A stretch of 64,000 nucleotides of DNA from Microglena sp. YARC (GCA_022414725.1 CM039462.1:127259556-127323555); one strand, 5' to 3'; shown: positions 51,406-62,404, counted from the first letter of the stretch. The notes: generated from the letters alone by a model not told the origin. Program-made: numbers and translations.

Positions 51406-54400
51406 GGGGGAGGGGGAGGGCATGCCTTCGCGCTTGCAGCTTGTCACTGAGGGAACTGCACTACACAGCTACCTTACCTGGGGAAGGGGGGAGGAGGGGG
51501 AGGCGGTGTTGGGGGGGTGTTGGGGGTGTTAGGGAGGGGAAGGGTGTTGGGGTGTTGGGGTGTTGAGGTTTAGGGGTGTTGGGGTGTGTGTGTGTTGGGG
51601 GGAAGGGGGGGGGGGGGGGGGGGGCATGTCCTCTCCCATGCTTGGAGTTTGTCACTGAGGGAACTGCTCTTCACAGCCATGTTGCCTGGGGTGTGTTGGG
51701 GGGGAGGATGTGTGTGTGTGTGTGTGTGCGGGTGGGAGGGGTGGTGTGGTGCCTGTGTGGTGGGGGGTGGGGGGCATGTCCTCGCCCCGAGCTTGGAGCT
51801 TTTCACTGAGGGAACTGCTCTTCACAGCCCATTGCATGGGGAGGGGTGGGGTGGGGTGGGGGTGGGGTGGGGAGGGGGTGGGGAGGGGGGTGGGGAGGTG
51901 TGTGAGTGTGTGTGTGTGTGTGGTGGTGGTGGTGGTGGTGGTGGTGGGCACTTAGATCTTGTCACTGAGGGGAACTGCTCTTTATTCAATTTCTTACCCC
52001 CCCCCCCACACACACACACACACACACACACCACACACACACACACCACCGCACCCCCCACCCCATTTCTCCCCCCCCCCCCCCCATCCCCCCCCCCACC
52101 ACACACCAACGCACCCACACACCAACGCACCCACACCACCCATTTCTTCCCCACCACCACCCACCCCCATTCCCCCCCAACCCCCCCCCCCACACACACA
52201 CACACCGAGCCCCCCCCCACCCACAACCCACACACACAGAGCCCCCCACCCCACCACCACCAACAACACACACACACGCACACGCGAGCCCCCCACCACC
52301 ACACCCACCACACGCACACACACCGAGCTCCACCCCCCTACCCACCACTCTCCCCCTTGTGAACTTACCCATGATGGTGTTAAGCTTGGCCATATCCCCC
52401 CCACCCCCACACACCCACACACCGAGCCCCACCCCACCCACCCCACCACCACTCCCCCCCTTGTGAACTTACCCATAATAGTGTTAAGCTTGGCCATATC
52501 CCCACCCATGCTATTGACATTGGTCTTCATGGCTCTGCAACAAGATAGACAGGGTGAGAGGTAAGGGGGTGAGCTTGACATGGGTGTAAGGGGGTGAGCT
52601 TGACATGGGTGAGCTAGACATGGGTTGTCATGGGTGTGTGGGCAGATCCCATCCTATTACACCCCAACCCACCTCGCCCCAACCCACCCCACTCTAACCC
52701 GCTCCCATGCTATGGACATTGGACTTCATGGCTCTACAACAAGAGAGAGAGGGAGGGTGGGAGGTAAGGGTGTGTGCTTGACATGGGTGTGTGCTTGACA
52801 TGGGTGTGTGCTTGACATGGGTGTGTGCTTGACATGGGTGTGTGCTTGACATGGGTGTGTGCTTGACATGGGTGTGTGCTTGACATAGGTGTGTGGGCAG
52901 ATCCCATCCTATTACACCCCAAACCAGCCCACTCCAAACCAGCCCACTCTAACCCGCTCCCATGCTATTGGCAGTCTCCATGGCTCTACAACAAGAGAGA
53001 GAGGGTGGGAGGTAAGGGTGTGTGCTTGACATGGGTGTGTGCTTGGCATGGGTGTGTGGGCAGACCCCATCCTATTGCACCCCACCTCAACCCAACCCCA
53101 TCCCATTCCTCCCCTTCTCATCCCCCTCCATCCCCTCCCCATTCCCCTCCACACCACACCACATCACTCCATCCCATACCACCCCATCCCATATCACCCC
53201 ATTCCAGTCCACCCATTCCATCCCCACCTAATTCCAGAACAGCCCATACCATTCAAACCTCCCCAACTTATTTCACCAACCGCACCTCACACCATATATA
53301 CAGGGAAACACCTGTTATACTTCCCATACGCCACCCCACCCCACCCCCTACCCCAAAATAACTGCCGAGACTGACTGGCACTAGACTGACACCCAACCCA
53401 ACCCAAAACCACTCCATCCAATATCACCCCATTCCAGTCCACCCATTCCATCCCCACCTAATTCCAGAACAGCCCATACCATTCAAACCTCCCCAACTTA
53501 TTTCACCAACCGCACCTCACACCATACATACAGGGACACACCTGTTACACTTATCCTACCCCACCCCACCCCATCCCCTACTCCACGCCAAAAGATACTG
53601 CCGAGACTGACACCCAACCCAACCCAAAACCACTCCACCCCATATAACCCCATTCCAGTCCACCCATTCCAGTCCCACATAATTCCAGAACAGCCCATAC
53701 TATCCCTTCTCTCACGAACCGCCCCCCACACTGTATTCATGGACGCACCTGTTATAGTTCCCATACACAACCCCACAACCCCCTTCCACCCTCCAACCCT
53801 TCCCTTCCCTCCCCACCCAACTCATCCCCCATTCCACCCCTCTCCCAACCCTCAACCCTCACTCTCTATGCACACACCATACACATGCACACTCCACAAC
53901 ACACTATTGCAGGCATTCACCTGATTGTATCTGTTGCACTGATGAACTTGTTTCCGTTCTCACACACAACCTCCCACACCAACCCACCCCTCCCTAAACC
54001 CACAACCCTCACGTCCCATGCACACTCCACACACATGCACACACCACACCACACTTCTTCAGGCATTCACCTGATCGTATCTGTTGCACTGATGAACTTG
54101 TTTCAGATCTCATCCACACACACCACACCACCTCTCCCCCAACCCCACCACACTCCCCATGCACACACCACAATACACACCACACCACAGTGCTACAAGC
54201 ATTCACCTGATCGTATCTGTTGCACTGATGAAATAGTTGTAGTTCTCGTACACAACCACACCCTTCCACCCCTCCAACCCTTCCGTTCCCTCCCCACCTA
54301 ATTCATCCTCCATTCCACCCCTTCCCCAACCCCCAACCCTCACTCCACATGCACACACCTCACACATGCACACTCCACACACATGAACACACCTCACACA

Positions 54401-56791
54401 TGCACACACCTCACACATGCACACACCTCATACATGCACACTCCACACACATGCACACACCTCACCACACTGCTACAGGCATTCACCTGATCGTATCTGT
54501 TGCGCTGATGAACTTATTGTAGTTCTCGTACACAAGCTGTTGCATGTCTGCAGTTCAAGAATCAGAGGGACGTGGGGGGTTGTCAACGGGATTGGGATGG
54601 GGTTGGGAAGGGAGTATGGGAAGGGAGTATGGGAGGGGGTTGGGAAGGGGGTATGGGAAGGGAGTATGGCAAGGGGGTATGGAAGGGGGTACGGGAAGGG
54701 GGATTGGAATGGGGGGAGGGTGGGTTTTTGTATGGGAATTACAACAAGATTATGGATTCAAGAGTGAAAATGTATCTTGTGCACAAGCTGCTGCATGTCT
54801 GTAGTTCTAACATCGGACGGGGAAGGGGTGGGGTGGGTGGGTGTATGGGAAGGGGGGTATGGGAAGGGGGGGTGAGAAGAGGGTATGAGAAGGAGGTACA
54901 GGAAGGAGGAAGGGTGGGTATGGGAAGGGAGTACGTGAAGGGGGTAGGGGAAGGGGGTATGGGAAGAGGGTAGCGGAAGGGGGTAGGGTGGGTTTATATA
55001 AGGGAATAACAACAAGTTCAGGGATTCAAAAGTGAAAATGTATCTCATACACAAGCTGCTGCATGTCTGCAGTTCAAGCATTGGACGGGGGAGGGGTTGG
55101 GTGGATTTGTGTATGGGAAGGGGGGTTGGGAAGGGGTATGGGAAGGGGAGGGATAAGGGGTAGAGGAATAGGGTATGGGAAGAGGGTAGCGGAAGGGGGG
55201 AGGGCGGGTTTATGTATGGGAATCACAACAAGTTTAGGGATTCAAAACTGAAATTGGGATTCATAAGTGGGACTCAAAAGTGAAAATGTATCTCGTACAC
55301 AAGCTACTGCAAGCCTCCATTTCAAGAATTGGACGGGGAAGGGGTTGCGTGGGTTTGTGTATGGGAAGAGGGTATGGGAAGGGGGATTGGGGAGGGAATA
55401 GTGGAAGGGGGTAGAGGAAGGGGGTAGGGAAAGGGGGTACGGGAAGGGGGGTTGGGAAGAGGGTAGGGTGGGTTTATGTATGGGAATTGCAACAAGTTTA
55501 GGGACTCAAACTGAAAATGTTTCTTGTACACAAGCTGCTGCATGTCTGCAGTTCAAGCATCGGATGGGGAAGGGGTTGGGTGTATTTGTGTATGGGAAGG
55601 GGGGTTGGGAAGGGGGTATGGAAGGGGGATTGGGAAGGGGGTATGGGAAGGGGGTATGGGAAGGGGGTATGGGAAGGGGGTATGGGAAGGGGGATTGGGA
55701 AGGGGGTATGGGAAGGGGTATGGGAAGGGGGTATGTAGCAGTACCCAGGCTGTATTTTTGTGTTTTGTGTTAGGTGTTTGGTGTTTGGTGTTTGATGTTT
55801 GGTGCTTGGTGTTTGGTTTTTGGTGTTTGGTGTATGATTTTTGGTGTTTGGTGTTAGGTGTTTGGTGTAGCAGTATCTAGGTTGTTTTTGGTGTTAAGTG
55901 TTTGGTGTTTGGTGTTAGGTGTTTGGTGTTAGGTGATTGGTGTTAGGTGATTGGTGTTAGGTGTTTGGTGTTTGGTGTTAGGTGTTTGGTGTTAGGTGTT
56001 TGGTGTTTGGTGTTAGGTGTTTGGTGTTAGGTGTTGGGTGTTTGGTGTAAGGTGTTTGGTGTTTGGTGTTAGGTGTTAGGTGTTTGGTGTTAGGTGTTAG
56101 ATGTTTGGTGTTTGGTGTTAGGTGTTAGGTGTTGAGTGTTTGGTGTTTGGTGTTAGGTGTTAGGTGTTAGGTGTTTGGTGTTAGGTGTTTGGTGTTTGGT
56201 GTTAGTGTTTGGTGTTAGGTGTTTGGTGTTAGGTGTTTGGTGTTAGGTGTTTGGTGTTAGGTGTTTGGTGTAGGTGTTTTGTAGCAGTCTCTAGGAATTT
56301 TTTGTTGTTTGTTCTTTGGTGAAGCAGTATCTAGGAATTTTTTTTGTATCGTATCTAGGCAGTTTTGGGTGTTTGGTGTAGCAGTATCTTGGCTTTTTTG
56401 TTTTGTGTTTGATGTTGCATCATCTAGGCAGTTTTTTTGTTGTTTGCTGTCTGGCGTTTTGTGTAGCAGCATTCAGATAGTTTTTTATGTTTGGTGTTTG
56501 GTGTAGAATCATCTAGGAAGTATTTTGTGTTTGGTGTTTGGTGTTTGGTGTCGCAGTATCTACGCAGTTGTTTTAGTGCGTTTGGTGTTTGGTGTTAGGT
56601 GTTTGTTGTTTGTTGTTTGGTGTTTGTTGTTTGTTGTTTGGTGTAGCAGTTTCTAGGCAGATTTTATTGCGTTCGGTATTTGGTGTAGCATTATTAAGTG
56701 CAATACTTCTGTTTTTGTTTTTTCGTGTTCGGTGTAGCATCATCTAGGCAGTTGTATGGTGTTTGGTGTTTGGTGCAGCAGCATTTAGCCA

Positions 56792-56831
<40 letters not shown>

Positions 56832-56862
56832 TCCAACCATTCTCCAATGCCCCCCCCCCCCC

Positions 56863-56910
<48 letters not shown>

Positions 56911-57543
56911 CAAACACACTCCACACCACACACCACACCACAAACAGACACTCACAATGTGTGTAAGGCATGTAGTATTTGACTGTTACTCATTCAATTC
57001 CCATGCTTGTAAGACTTGATAGTGTTGAGTACAGGTGGTAGGAATGTGGGCTTATCCCCATGCAATGTCGTGTAAGCTGCGAGCTGTTCATCCATGAGTG
57101 CATCGCATTCGGTATCTTGCAAAGTTTGGAAGCTGGTGGGGTCTGAGCTTGGAACTCGAAAATGCAAAAACTCGCAAGCAGGCGCTTCAGTAGCTGACTG
57201 TTATGTTTCTTTCGTTTTTCTTTCCCCACACCTTACCTGAGTCTAAATTCTTAATCTCGCGCGCCATATTCCGATGCTCGATCATTAGCTTTTCCAGAGG
57301 GTAGGACTTCAGAATATGCGAGATGTGTTGTTCCGCGTTGAATGCCGGGGAATCCAAGGTCGCCGGGGGAGCGTTGGCTAATTCTCCCAGTGGTGCTCTT
57401 GCACCATCAGAAGCATTCGATCCCGCATTCGCACCCCCCTCGGATCCAGGCGCTCCAGGTTCATTACCACTTCCTCCACTGCCGTAGTAACCGGCCAACA
57501 GGGCCTTGATGCGCTCCGCTTTTCCGCGCTGCTCCTCATCCAT
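51213..57543 (-). CDS. VPS51: VPS51 (GARP/EARP tether subunit), exons 1-4; 3' part missing
   Basis: Subunit of the complex with VPS52/53 and VPS54 or VPS50 that tethers endosome-derived vesicles at the trans-Golgi network or recycling endosomes. Exons: 57237-57543, 54487-54547, 52473-52534, 51213-51340; phases 1, 2 and 1 join exactly. The ATG has an in-frame TGA just upstream (ATCTGATTTAGGATG), so the start is firm. The protein begins with RIKALLAGYYG, a Gly/Ala/Ser linker, then FNAEQHISHILKSYPLEKLM, AREIKNLDS, the diagnostic VYENYNKFISATDTIR, KTNVNSMGGDMAKLNTIM and LLLRKLQTVFDLPKK, matching the N-terminal coiled-coil region of the family. Exon 4 is followed by AT, not GT, at its donor, although nearby copies have GT. 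Later exons would lie left of the satellite or in the gap. Confidence 0.93.
51425..51995 (-). repeat. Acceptor-side shards of VPS51 exon 4 (four copies)
   Basis: Copies near 51425-51482, 51640-51690, 51783-51838 and 51952-51990 of GAAGAGCAGTTCCCTCAGTG ACAA and CCAAGC, i.e. the exon start encoding VKSSSLSDKLQA. They are separated by poly-G and GT tracts. Some keep the CCCCAGGTAAC acceptor; the third has ATGCAAT instead. Confidence 0.9.
51996..52355. repeat. Poly-C / (CA)n low-complexity tract
   Basis: CCCACACACACACACCACC-type sequence with C-runs; open frames are Pro/His/Thr or Gly/Val/Cys repeats. Confidence 0.95.
52356..52410 (-). repeat. Donor-side shard of VPS51 exon 3
   Basis: GGATATGGCCAAGCTTAACA CCATCATGGGTAAGTTCAC on the minus strand repeats the exon 3 end and donor (real copy 52461-52505) with two changes. 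The GGTAAGT donor is intact. Confidence 0.9.
52575..53065 (-). repeat. Acceptor-side shards of VPS51 exon 3 in a TGTGTGCTTGACATGGG minisatellite
   Basis: Exon-start copies at 52700-52745 (TTGTTGTAGAGCCATGAAGT CCAATGTC on the minus strand) and 52962-52995 (TTGTTGTAGAGCCATGGAGA). Between them a 16-18-bp unit GTGTGTGCTTGACATGG repeats about nine times. Confidence 0.88.
53100..53770. repeat. Tandem repeat of about 240 bp, C/A-rich
   Basis: CCCCATTCCAGTCCACCCAT, CTAATTCCAGAACAGCCCAT, ACAGGGA.ACACCTGTTA recur three times (near 53200, 53430 and 53650). Confidence 0.8.
53905..54260 (-). repeat. Donor-side shards of VPS51 exon 2 (three copies)
   Basis: Minus-strand AAGTTCATCAGTGCAACAGA TACGATCAGGTGAATGC at 53915, 54060 and 54205. 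The last still encodes VYENYNYFISATDTIR. All keep the GTGAAT donor but lack the exon's 5' part and acceptor. The C/A-rich spacer contains CACACATGCACAC. Confidence 0.92.
54555..55565 (-). repeat. Acceptor-side shards of VPS51 exon 2 (four copies) in a GGGAAGGGGGTAT minisatellite
   Basis: Minus-strand CTGCAGACATGCAGCAGCTT GTGTA (encoding DMQQLVY) at about 54780, 55050, 55300 and 55530, each followed by a drifted AAGATACATTTTCA. Units of ~240 bp are joined by (GGGAAGGGGGTAT)n. The first and third have lost the AG acceptor context. Confidence 0.9.
55566..56700. repeat. (GGTGTTTGGTGTTA)n minisatellite in VPS51 intron 1
   Basis: A GGGAAGGGGGTAT tail to 55735, then 7/14-bp TGGTGTT/AGGTGTT repeats with intermittent TAGCAGTATCTAGGCAGTTT blocks. 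No exon seen. Confidence 0.93.
56800..56945. repeat. Poly-G, poly-C and (CA)n tract
   Basis: A G-run of about 28, a C-run of about 17 and a CA microsatellite side by side in VPS51 intron 1. Confidence 0.95.
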
Positions 57544-58427
57544 CCTAAATCAGATGCCTCTATGAATTGACAAACGCTGTTGAGGAGTGGAGCGGAAATT
57601 GGAGCGGAAAAGATGGGAGTGGAGCGAAGTAATTCTACCGGTCCAACGTAGTTGAGGGACCCATGAGCTACTCGGCTACTCCCGAGTAGCTGTTGGCTAC
57701 TTCAGACCGGTAATACCCGATAACCGCCCTCTCTGGTAGGCCCTCTGGAAGTAGGGCCCAGACTCATGGATCTCCTTAGCCCTGATCGTGTCAAATTACT
57801 ATAACCCCAACATTTTCATCCCCATTATCTCTGCCAAACCCTCATCCCATTCCATCCCTTGGAATGGCCCCTCCTCCAATCCTTCCTCCTCTCTGGCTAA
57901 CCCACCATATTTCTCTTACATTCGTAACACTAATTTCAGATAACTCAGTTTCAAGCATCTCAAGTATTCCTATCATCTCGAAATTCCATACCTTTCACAC
58001 CTTTGCACACTTCACCACTTTCAAACCCTTTGGAACTCGACTTGGAAGATATCCAACAAGAGCCGAAGAGCGAGACTCTTTGAAGGACATCACCAAAGTC
58101 AGCACCCATGCTCACATTGAGCTATCCTAATTGCCGTCTTAGAAGAGGGAAAGTCGCCCCTAGAAGCTGCAACCAAGCTGTGGAAGGCAATTCTGGATTT
58201 GGACACCTCCTCGTGGAGTTCCTCGAACAATCTGATAAAGGCTACCCCCTCTCATATTATTAATTTATCACAGTAAGAGGCTTCCACGAAGGGGCAGATT
58301 TCCATATTGCCCTTGACCTGGGCGCCATCACTCTGGGCTGCCACTTGGTGGCTCTTCATCCGGTCACTTATGGAGTCATGGCTAGGGAACGGCAATATGA
58401 TATCATCTTCCTACTTTATTGTAGGAG
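57544..58427. other. VPS51 upstream region; no gene recognised
   Basis: The segment just 5' of the VPS51 start has short direct repeats (GGAGCGGAAA, GGAGTGGAGCG) and a small hairpin (GGCTACTCCCGAGTAGC). 57860-58130 and 58300-58380 have coding-like composition but no family I recognise. 58383-58406 is a terminal fragment of the TAGGGAACGGCA MITE. Confidence 0.5.
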
Positions 58428-58503
58428 GGACAACGCCATTCGAACTGAATCCTCCGGGTCGCTGGTTTGTGTCAGGAGACCCACCTCGTGGGGTGAAAAT
58501 CCT
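58428..58503 (+). repeat. Dispersed repeat (TGTAGGAGGG family), copy 2
   Basis: TGTAGGAGGGACAACGCCAT, GAATCCTCCGGGTCGCTGGT and CACCTCGTGGGGTGAAAATC match 18826-18926. Confidence 0.8.
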
Positions 58504-58647
58504 TTAACAAATTTTAAAAAAGTGGGCCAGATCATTGAGGCATCATCATTTCCTGTCAGAGTCCATGGCCCTCTCTTGATTGGACTCGACCTGCTTAAAC
58601 CCATATTATACCGTACGGGTAAGAAGCACAATCTCTGGACCCTCTAC

Positions 58648-58696
58648 CATTACATTACATTATATTACATTACATTACATTACATTACATTACATT
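58648..58696 (-). repeat. (TGTAA)n tract, possible LINE 3' tail
   Basis: About nine copies of the pentamer. It lies where the 3' tail of the minus-strand LINE would be expected, and a similar ATGTA tract follows the LINE fragment at 14932-15156. Confidence 0.6.
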
Positions 58697-59135
58697 TAGG
58701 GCTGTCAAGCGTAATACCGCCCGGTATTTATTTTACCGTGTACCGTACGATATATCGTACGGTAAAATAAGCAAACCGTACGGTATTTTTGGGATCCATC
58801 GTACGGTAAACACGATATATTATGTTTACCGTACGATATATCGTGTTTGGTCCAAATCGGCTTTGACTTCGGCTTGCGACTCGGCAGGTCGGCGGTTCGA
58901 TTCTCGTCAGAAGTATCTGAGTCTGGGTCAGGGAATTTATAGGGTACGATGTATCACGACATATCGTACGGTAATAGACCATGATATTACCGTTTTTTTC
59001 TATCACCCTTAGTATTGTTCCATTTGACTTGATTTTAAGTGTATGGACGTGTAAACGGTATTTCCTGTTATATCCCCTTGGTCTTATACTGATTTCCCCC
59101 AAAAAAGGGTATAAAAATACCGTACAGTATCGATA
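58697..59135. mobile_element. Palindromic MITE (TAGGGCTGTCAA family), one end missing
   Basis: Starts TAGGGCTGTCAA in the pentamer tract and matches 12220-12734 in inverse orientation. It stops at GTATCGATA, about 63 bp before the expected other end. It abuts the reverse transcriptase frame, which reads into it and ends. Confidence 0.8.
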
Positions 59136-60004
59136 AGCTCAGCCCCTACATTTGGGAGCTTGGATTGGAGGAACGATTCAATTCTATCAATGAACAGACC
59201 GGATAGGAGTGGGGATAGGGGGTCTCCTTGTTTAACTCCTACAAGGGATGGATAGGAGGATCCAATGTCCCCATGTAGGCGAACTTGGAAAACGACATGA
59301 TTATACATGGACTTAAGAATACTAAGATAGGGGTCTTTGACTCCTAGCCTTGCTAAGCAATCCCATAGCAAGTCTCTGTTGACCCAATCATAAGCCTTCT
59401 TGAAATCGACAAAAACCACAAAGAGTGGTTTTTTCTTCTCTCTATATTTATCTACAATATGGTTAAGAATGAATGATGCATCTGCAGTACCCCTACCACT
59501 TCTAAATCCATATTGGCCAGCGGCTCTGAGGTTGAATTCTTCTGACCAATCATCTAGTCTACGTAGCATGCAAAGGGAGAAGATCTTTCCTATGGAGTTG
59601 CTCACCACAAGACCTCGATAGTTGTCCTTGTCATAAACAATGCCTTTGGATTTGGGTACGGGTACCAAGGCAGCTGCAGCCCATTGGCTAGGGCAAGAGG
59701 TCTTCCAGATGAGATTAAACAGGTTAGTCATAGCTTGTACACATCGGGAGTTGGCCTCATGGGAAGCAAATCTGTACCATTCTGCAGGGATACCATCTAC
59801 CCCGGGGGAGGAGTTTTTCCGTAGGGATTGGAGAACAGAAAAAACCTCTTGGGTGGTAAAGTCTTGACATAACCACGTTGGTGCGGCCTCTATCTGAGGT
59901 CCATCAGCTTGAGGGACAAAGTCTGTAAATGACAGAGGTGACTCGTTGATTGTAAAAGGACTGTAAAAAGTATGTAAGTCCTGGGGTACAGAGCCTTTAC
60001 CGTG
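59136..60004 (-). pseudogene. Non-LTR retrotransposon reverse transcriptase fragment
   Basis: One open frame of about 290 residues with reverse transcriptase blocks in order: PGVDGIPAEWYR, LVPVPKSKG, YRGLVVSNSIGKIFS, YGFRSGRGTADASFIL, FVDFKKAYD (catalytic Asp) and GVKQGDPLSPLLSGLF. The frame is cut before the YADD block by the junction with a MITE, and it is closed upstream by TAA at 60005-60007. No endonuclease domain is visible. It is inactive but relatively young, with no internal stop. Confidence 0.93.
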
Positions 60005-60054
60005 TTAGCTGGCAACGTGGTCTGTCAATGGTCATTAAACAGTCACGATGAAAA

Positions 60055-60235
60055 CGACCTTCAACGCTCAGATCTACCGAGAAGGGGAATCGGACCCCCG
60101 ACACATATGGTAATTTGGCGTTGTGCTGTACCACTAGTCCAATCATGTGATCGGATCGGGCTGCAGACCCTTTCCAGGCTTCCCCCGGCTGGCTGTCGCT
60201 CTTCTGTTTGAATTCAAATGTCGCGACCTTGCCAT
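60055..60235 (-). mobile_element. tRNA-derived SINE or tRNA-like sequence, second family
   Basis: On the minus strand: A box TGGACTAGTGGTAC and B box GGGGTCCGATTCCCC, spaced about 35 nt apart. The flanks do not match the 10217 family. It could be a tRNA pseudogene; no clean cloverleaf was drawn. Confidence 0.55.
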
Positions 60236-60544
60236 TCTTGCATTCGAACTGCTCTCGGAATTGCAGCCGTGCCTATTTATCGCACTACTCGGCACAATAT
60301 ATAATTAGTATTTGACTTAACTCCAGAAAGGAATGGTAGCGGCATGGCAGCTGTTCGAACTATTTTTTTTACACATCATCACAATTCCATAGATGTTCTA
60401 CAAGCCTGTCTGGCCTGCCCTGCATACATACCCCTGTATGTGTATGTCTCCTCTGTGCTATGATTCATAACACCCCGCTGTATGTACAGCTGTTGATCTA
60501 TGTAGAGGGTGAAGTGTAACTGACACTGCTGATCGGTCCATGCT

Positions 60545-60935
60545 TGACCCCAATAGACAGCACCCTGCCCCACCCGCATCCCGTCCCATCACCATCCTGT
60601 CCCTCAAGCACCCAAAGCCCCACGCTCCATCACCTGTCCCAACAACACCCTGCCCCACAAGCACCCCGTCCTAGCACCACCCACTACCTCGAACACCACA
60701 GCCCTACGCACCGGCACCTATCCCAACACGTACCTCCATGTCCCACCAGCATCCCGACCCAACACCTCCCTGTACCACCAGCTCCAAAAACCCACGCACA
60801 ACCGAGCCCCACCAGCACCCCGTAACAACAGCACTAAAGATCACCAGCACAGGCATGTCACAACAAAAACCTGCCCCATCCGCACGCCATCCCAGTACCA
60901 CCCTGACCCACCAGCAACTGAACCCACCTGCACTG
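60545..60935 (+). repeat. Imperfect C-rich repeat upstream of gene Y exon
   Basis: CACCCTGCCCCACCAGCACC-like units of 20-45 bp with drift; no exon seen. Confidence 0.65.
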
Positions 60936-60970
60936 GTTTGATTATGTGTCTTCTTTCCCGTATATACTAG

Positions 60971-62404
60971 GTAGCTGAGGTGCTCACAGACATTGGCCTA
61001 TCTCCAGTACAAGTATCGGCGCTGGACTCAGAAAGCCTGGGCCAGCTGCTAGAAGAGCTGAAGAATAGGTTGAAGGACTTGCCAGGCCTGCCTGTTAAGT
61101 CATTCGGAGTTCACTTGCTAGTGACAGCTTGTGTGCGGACGCTCCTCTCTGCTGAACTGTTGCCTTCTAGGCCGGTGTTGGCATCCGTAGAGAAGAGTGC
61201 CAAGAACAGTGTCACTGTCACTCCTACGATGCCTGGGAAACATAGGAAGGTTCCCAATTCTCTTGATGTCCCATTAGAGAAGGCCAAGGTCGCTAAGCAC
61301 TTGGCCAGACAGAAGATGGAAACCTATCCAGTTGGCACTAATTGGAAGGATATCAAGAACAGTGACGCGGTAAGAGGCAATTAACATAGGTTGCTAAGGA
61401 GTTCAGAAAAATGTGTCTCTCACCTGTAGTCCATTCGCTCCGTTCCTTGTATTTCTCTGCCCAGACTCTGTCAACCTGCCTCTATACATGTACCTGCCTA
61501 TATTTGTCTGCTTATCTGCCTCTCTCAGCTGTTGTTCATTCACTCCCTCATATGTATCTGCCCTGCCCCTATGCGTCTGCCTATCTGCCTCTCTCAGCTG
61601 TCGTTCACTCGCTGTAATATATGTATCTGCCCTGCCTCTATATATGCGTCTGCCTATCTTCCTCTCTCAGCCGTCGTTCACTCGCTCTAATATATGTATC
61701 TGCCCTGCCTCTTTGTACCTGCCTATATGCGATTGCCTATCTGCTTATATATGTGCCTGCATTACCACACATCTGTGTCCCTTCCATTCGAGGTTTATTT
61801 GCACCCACAAACTAACCAACCACGTGCGCCCCCCTTGCAGGTTAAGAGGCTCAAGACGGAGTGCCTAGTTGGAAGCCAGCTGCACAACTTTTCAGCCCTG
61901 ATGGATAGTGTGCTGAGTGTGACGATGAGGGACAAGCTGCAGAACATGAAACGACCGCAGATGTTGGCTGCTGGCCCGTTGGCGTTGGGAGACGTTGGCG
62001 ATTGTGCATGAGGCAATCTGGAGTGCCTGCCCCAAGGCACGCACATCAAAGCTGGCACCAAGCTGGTGCTCAGCGTATCCGATGCCGTGTAAGTGGCTAT
62101 TAGTATTCCTGTAGGTGTAGCGGAAATGGTTGAAGCCACCGACGTGTCACCTGGTGGCTTTTGGGTCAAGTTGGTTCAGGTGGACAACGCTGCCATTATC
62201 CGGTTCAAGAAGGCTGCAGAGGCGTACCGGATCAACTGGATGGGTACCAAGATGGCGGACTCCTTTGAGTCCTTGGATGACCTGTCTCCTGCCATCGGTA
62301 CTGCCATCTACTGGAGTGTTCAAGGGATGTCCTTGAAGATTGAAGGCGGAATTTCTGCAGAATCATACTACTGCAAGTCACTAGACTTGCTGAGCCCCGC
62401 CTAA
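60971..62404 (+). CDS. Gene Y: unrecognised protein, 5' end missing, probably three exons here
   Basis: Exon 60971-61369 (acceptor TATATACTAG, donor GTAAGA, phase 0) encodes 133 residues with an amphipathic start (EVLTDIGLSPVQVSALDSES) and a Lys-rich end. The next exon opens at 61841 after CCCCTTGCAG and is open to TAA at 62404, except for in-frame TGA (62009-62011) and TAA (62090-62092). A 111-nt intron at 62004-62114 (GTGCAT...CTGTAG) would remove both stops and keep frame (GDVGD-C-VAEMVEATD). Otherwise the gene is a pseudogene or ends at the first stop. The C-terminal part holds PGGFWVKLVQVDNAAIIRF and NWMGTKMADSFESLDDLSP. No family recognised. TGTAA motifs, a common green-algal poly(A) signal, lie near 62446 and 62507. 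Confidence 0.6.
61410..61795 (+). repeat. Tandem repeat of about 70 bp x 4 in gene Y intron
   Basis: CTGCCTATCTGCCTCTCTCA, GCTGTCGTTCACTCGCT, ATATATGTATCTGCCCTGCC repeat with drift. Unlike the other arrays they do not obviously copy an exon junction. Confidence 0.85.

Noticed and set aside
51586..52581. Pro/His/Thr and Gly/Val/Cys ORFs on both strands
   Set aside because: They come from C-run, CA and GT low-complexity DNA within VPS51 introns.
62009..62011. Selenocysteine TGA in gene Y
   Set aside because: A second in-frame stop (TAA) follows 27 codons later, and both are removed by one plausible intron; no selenoprotein family is recognised.
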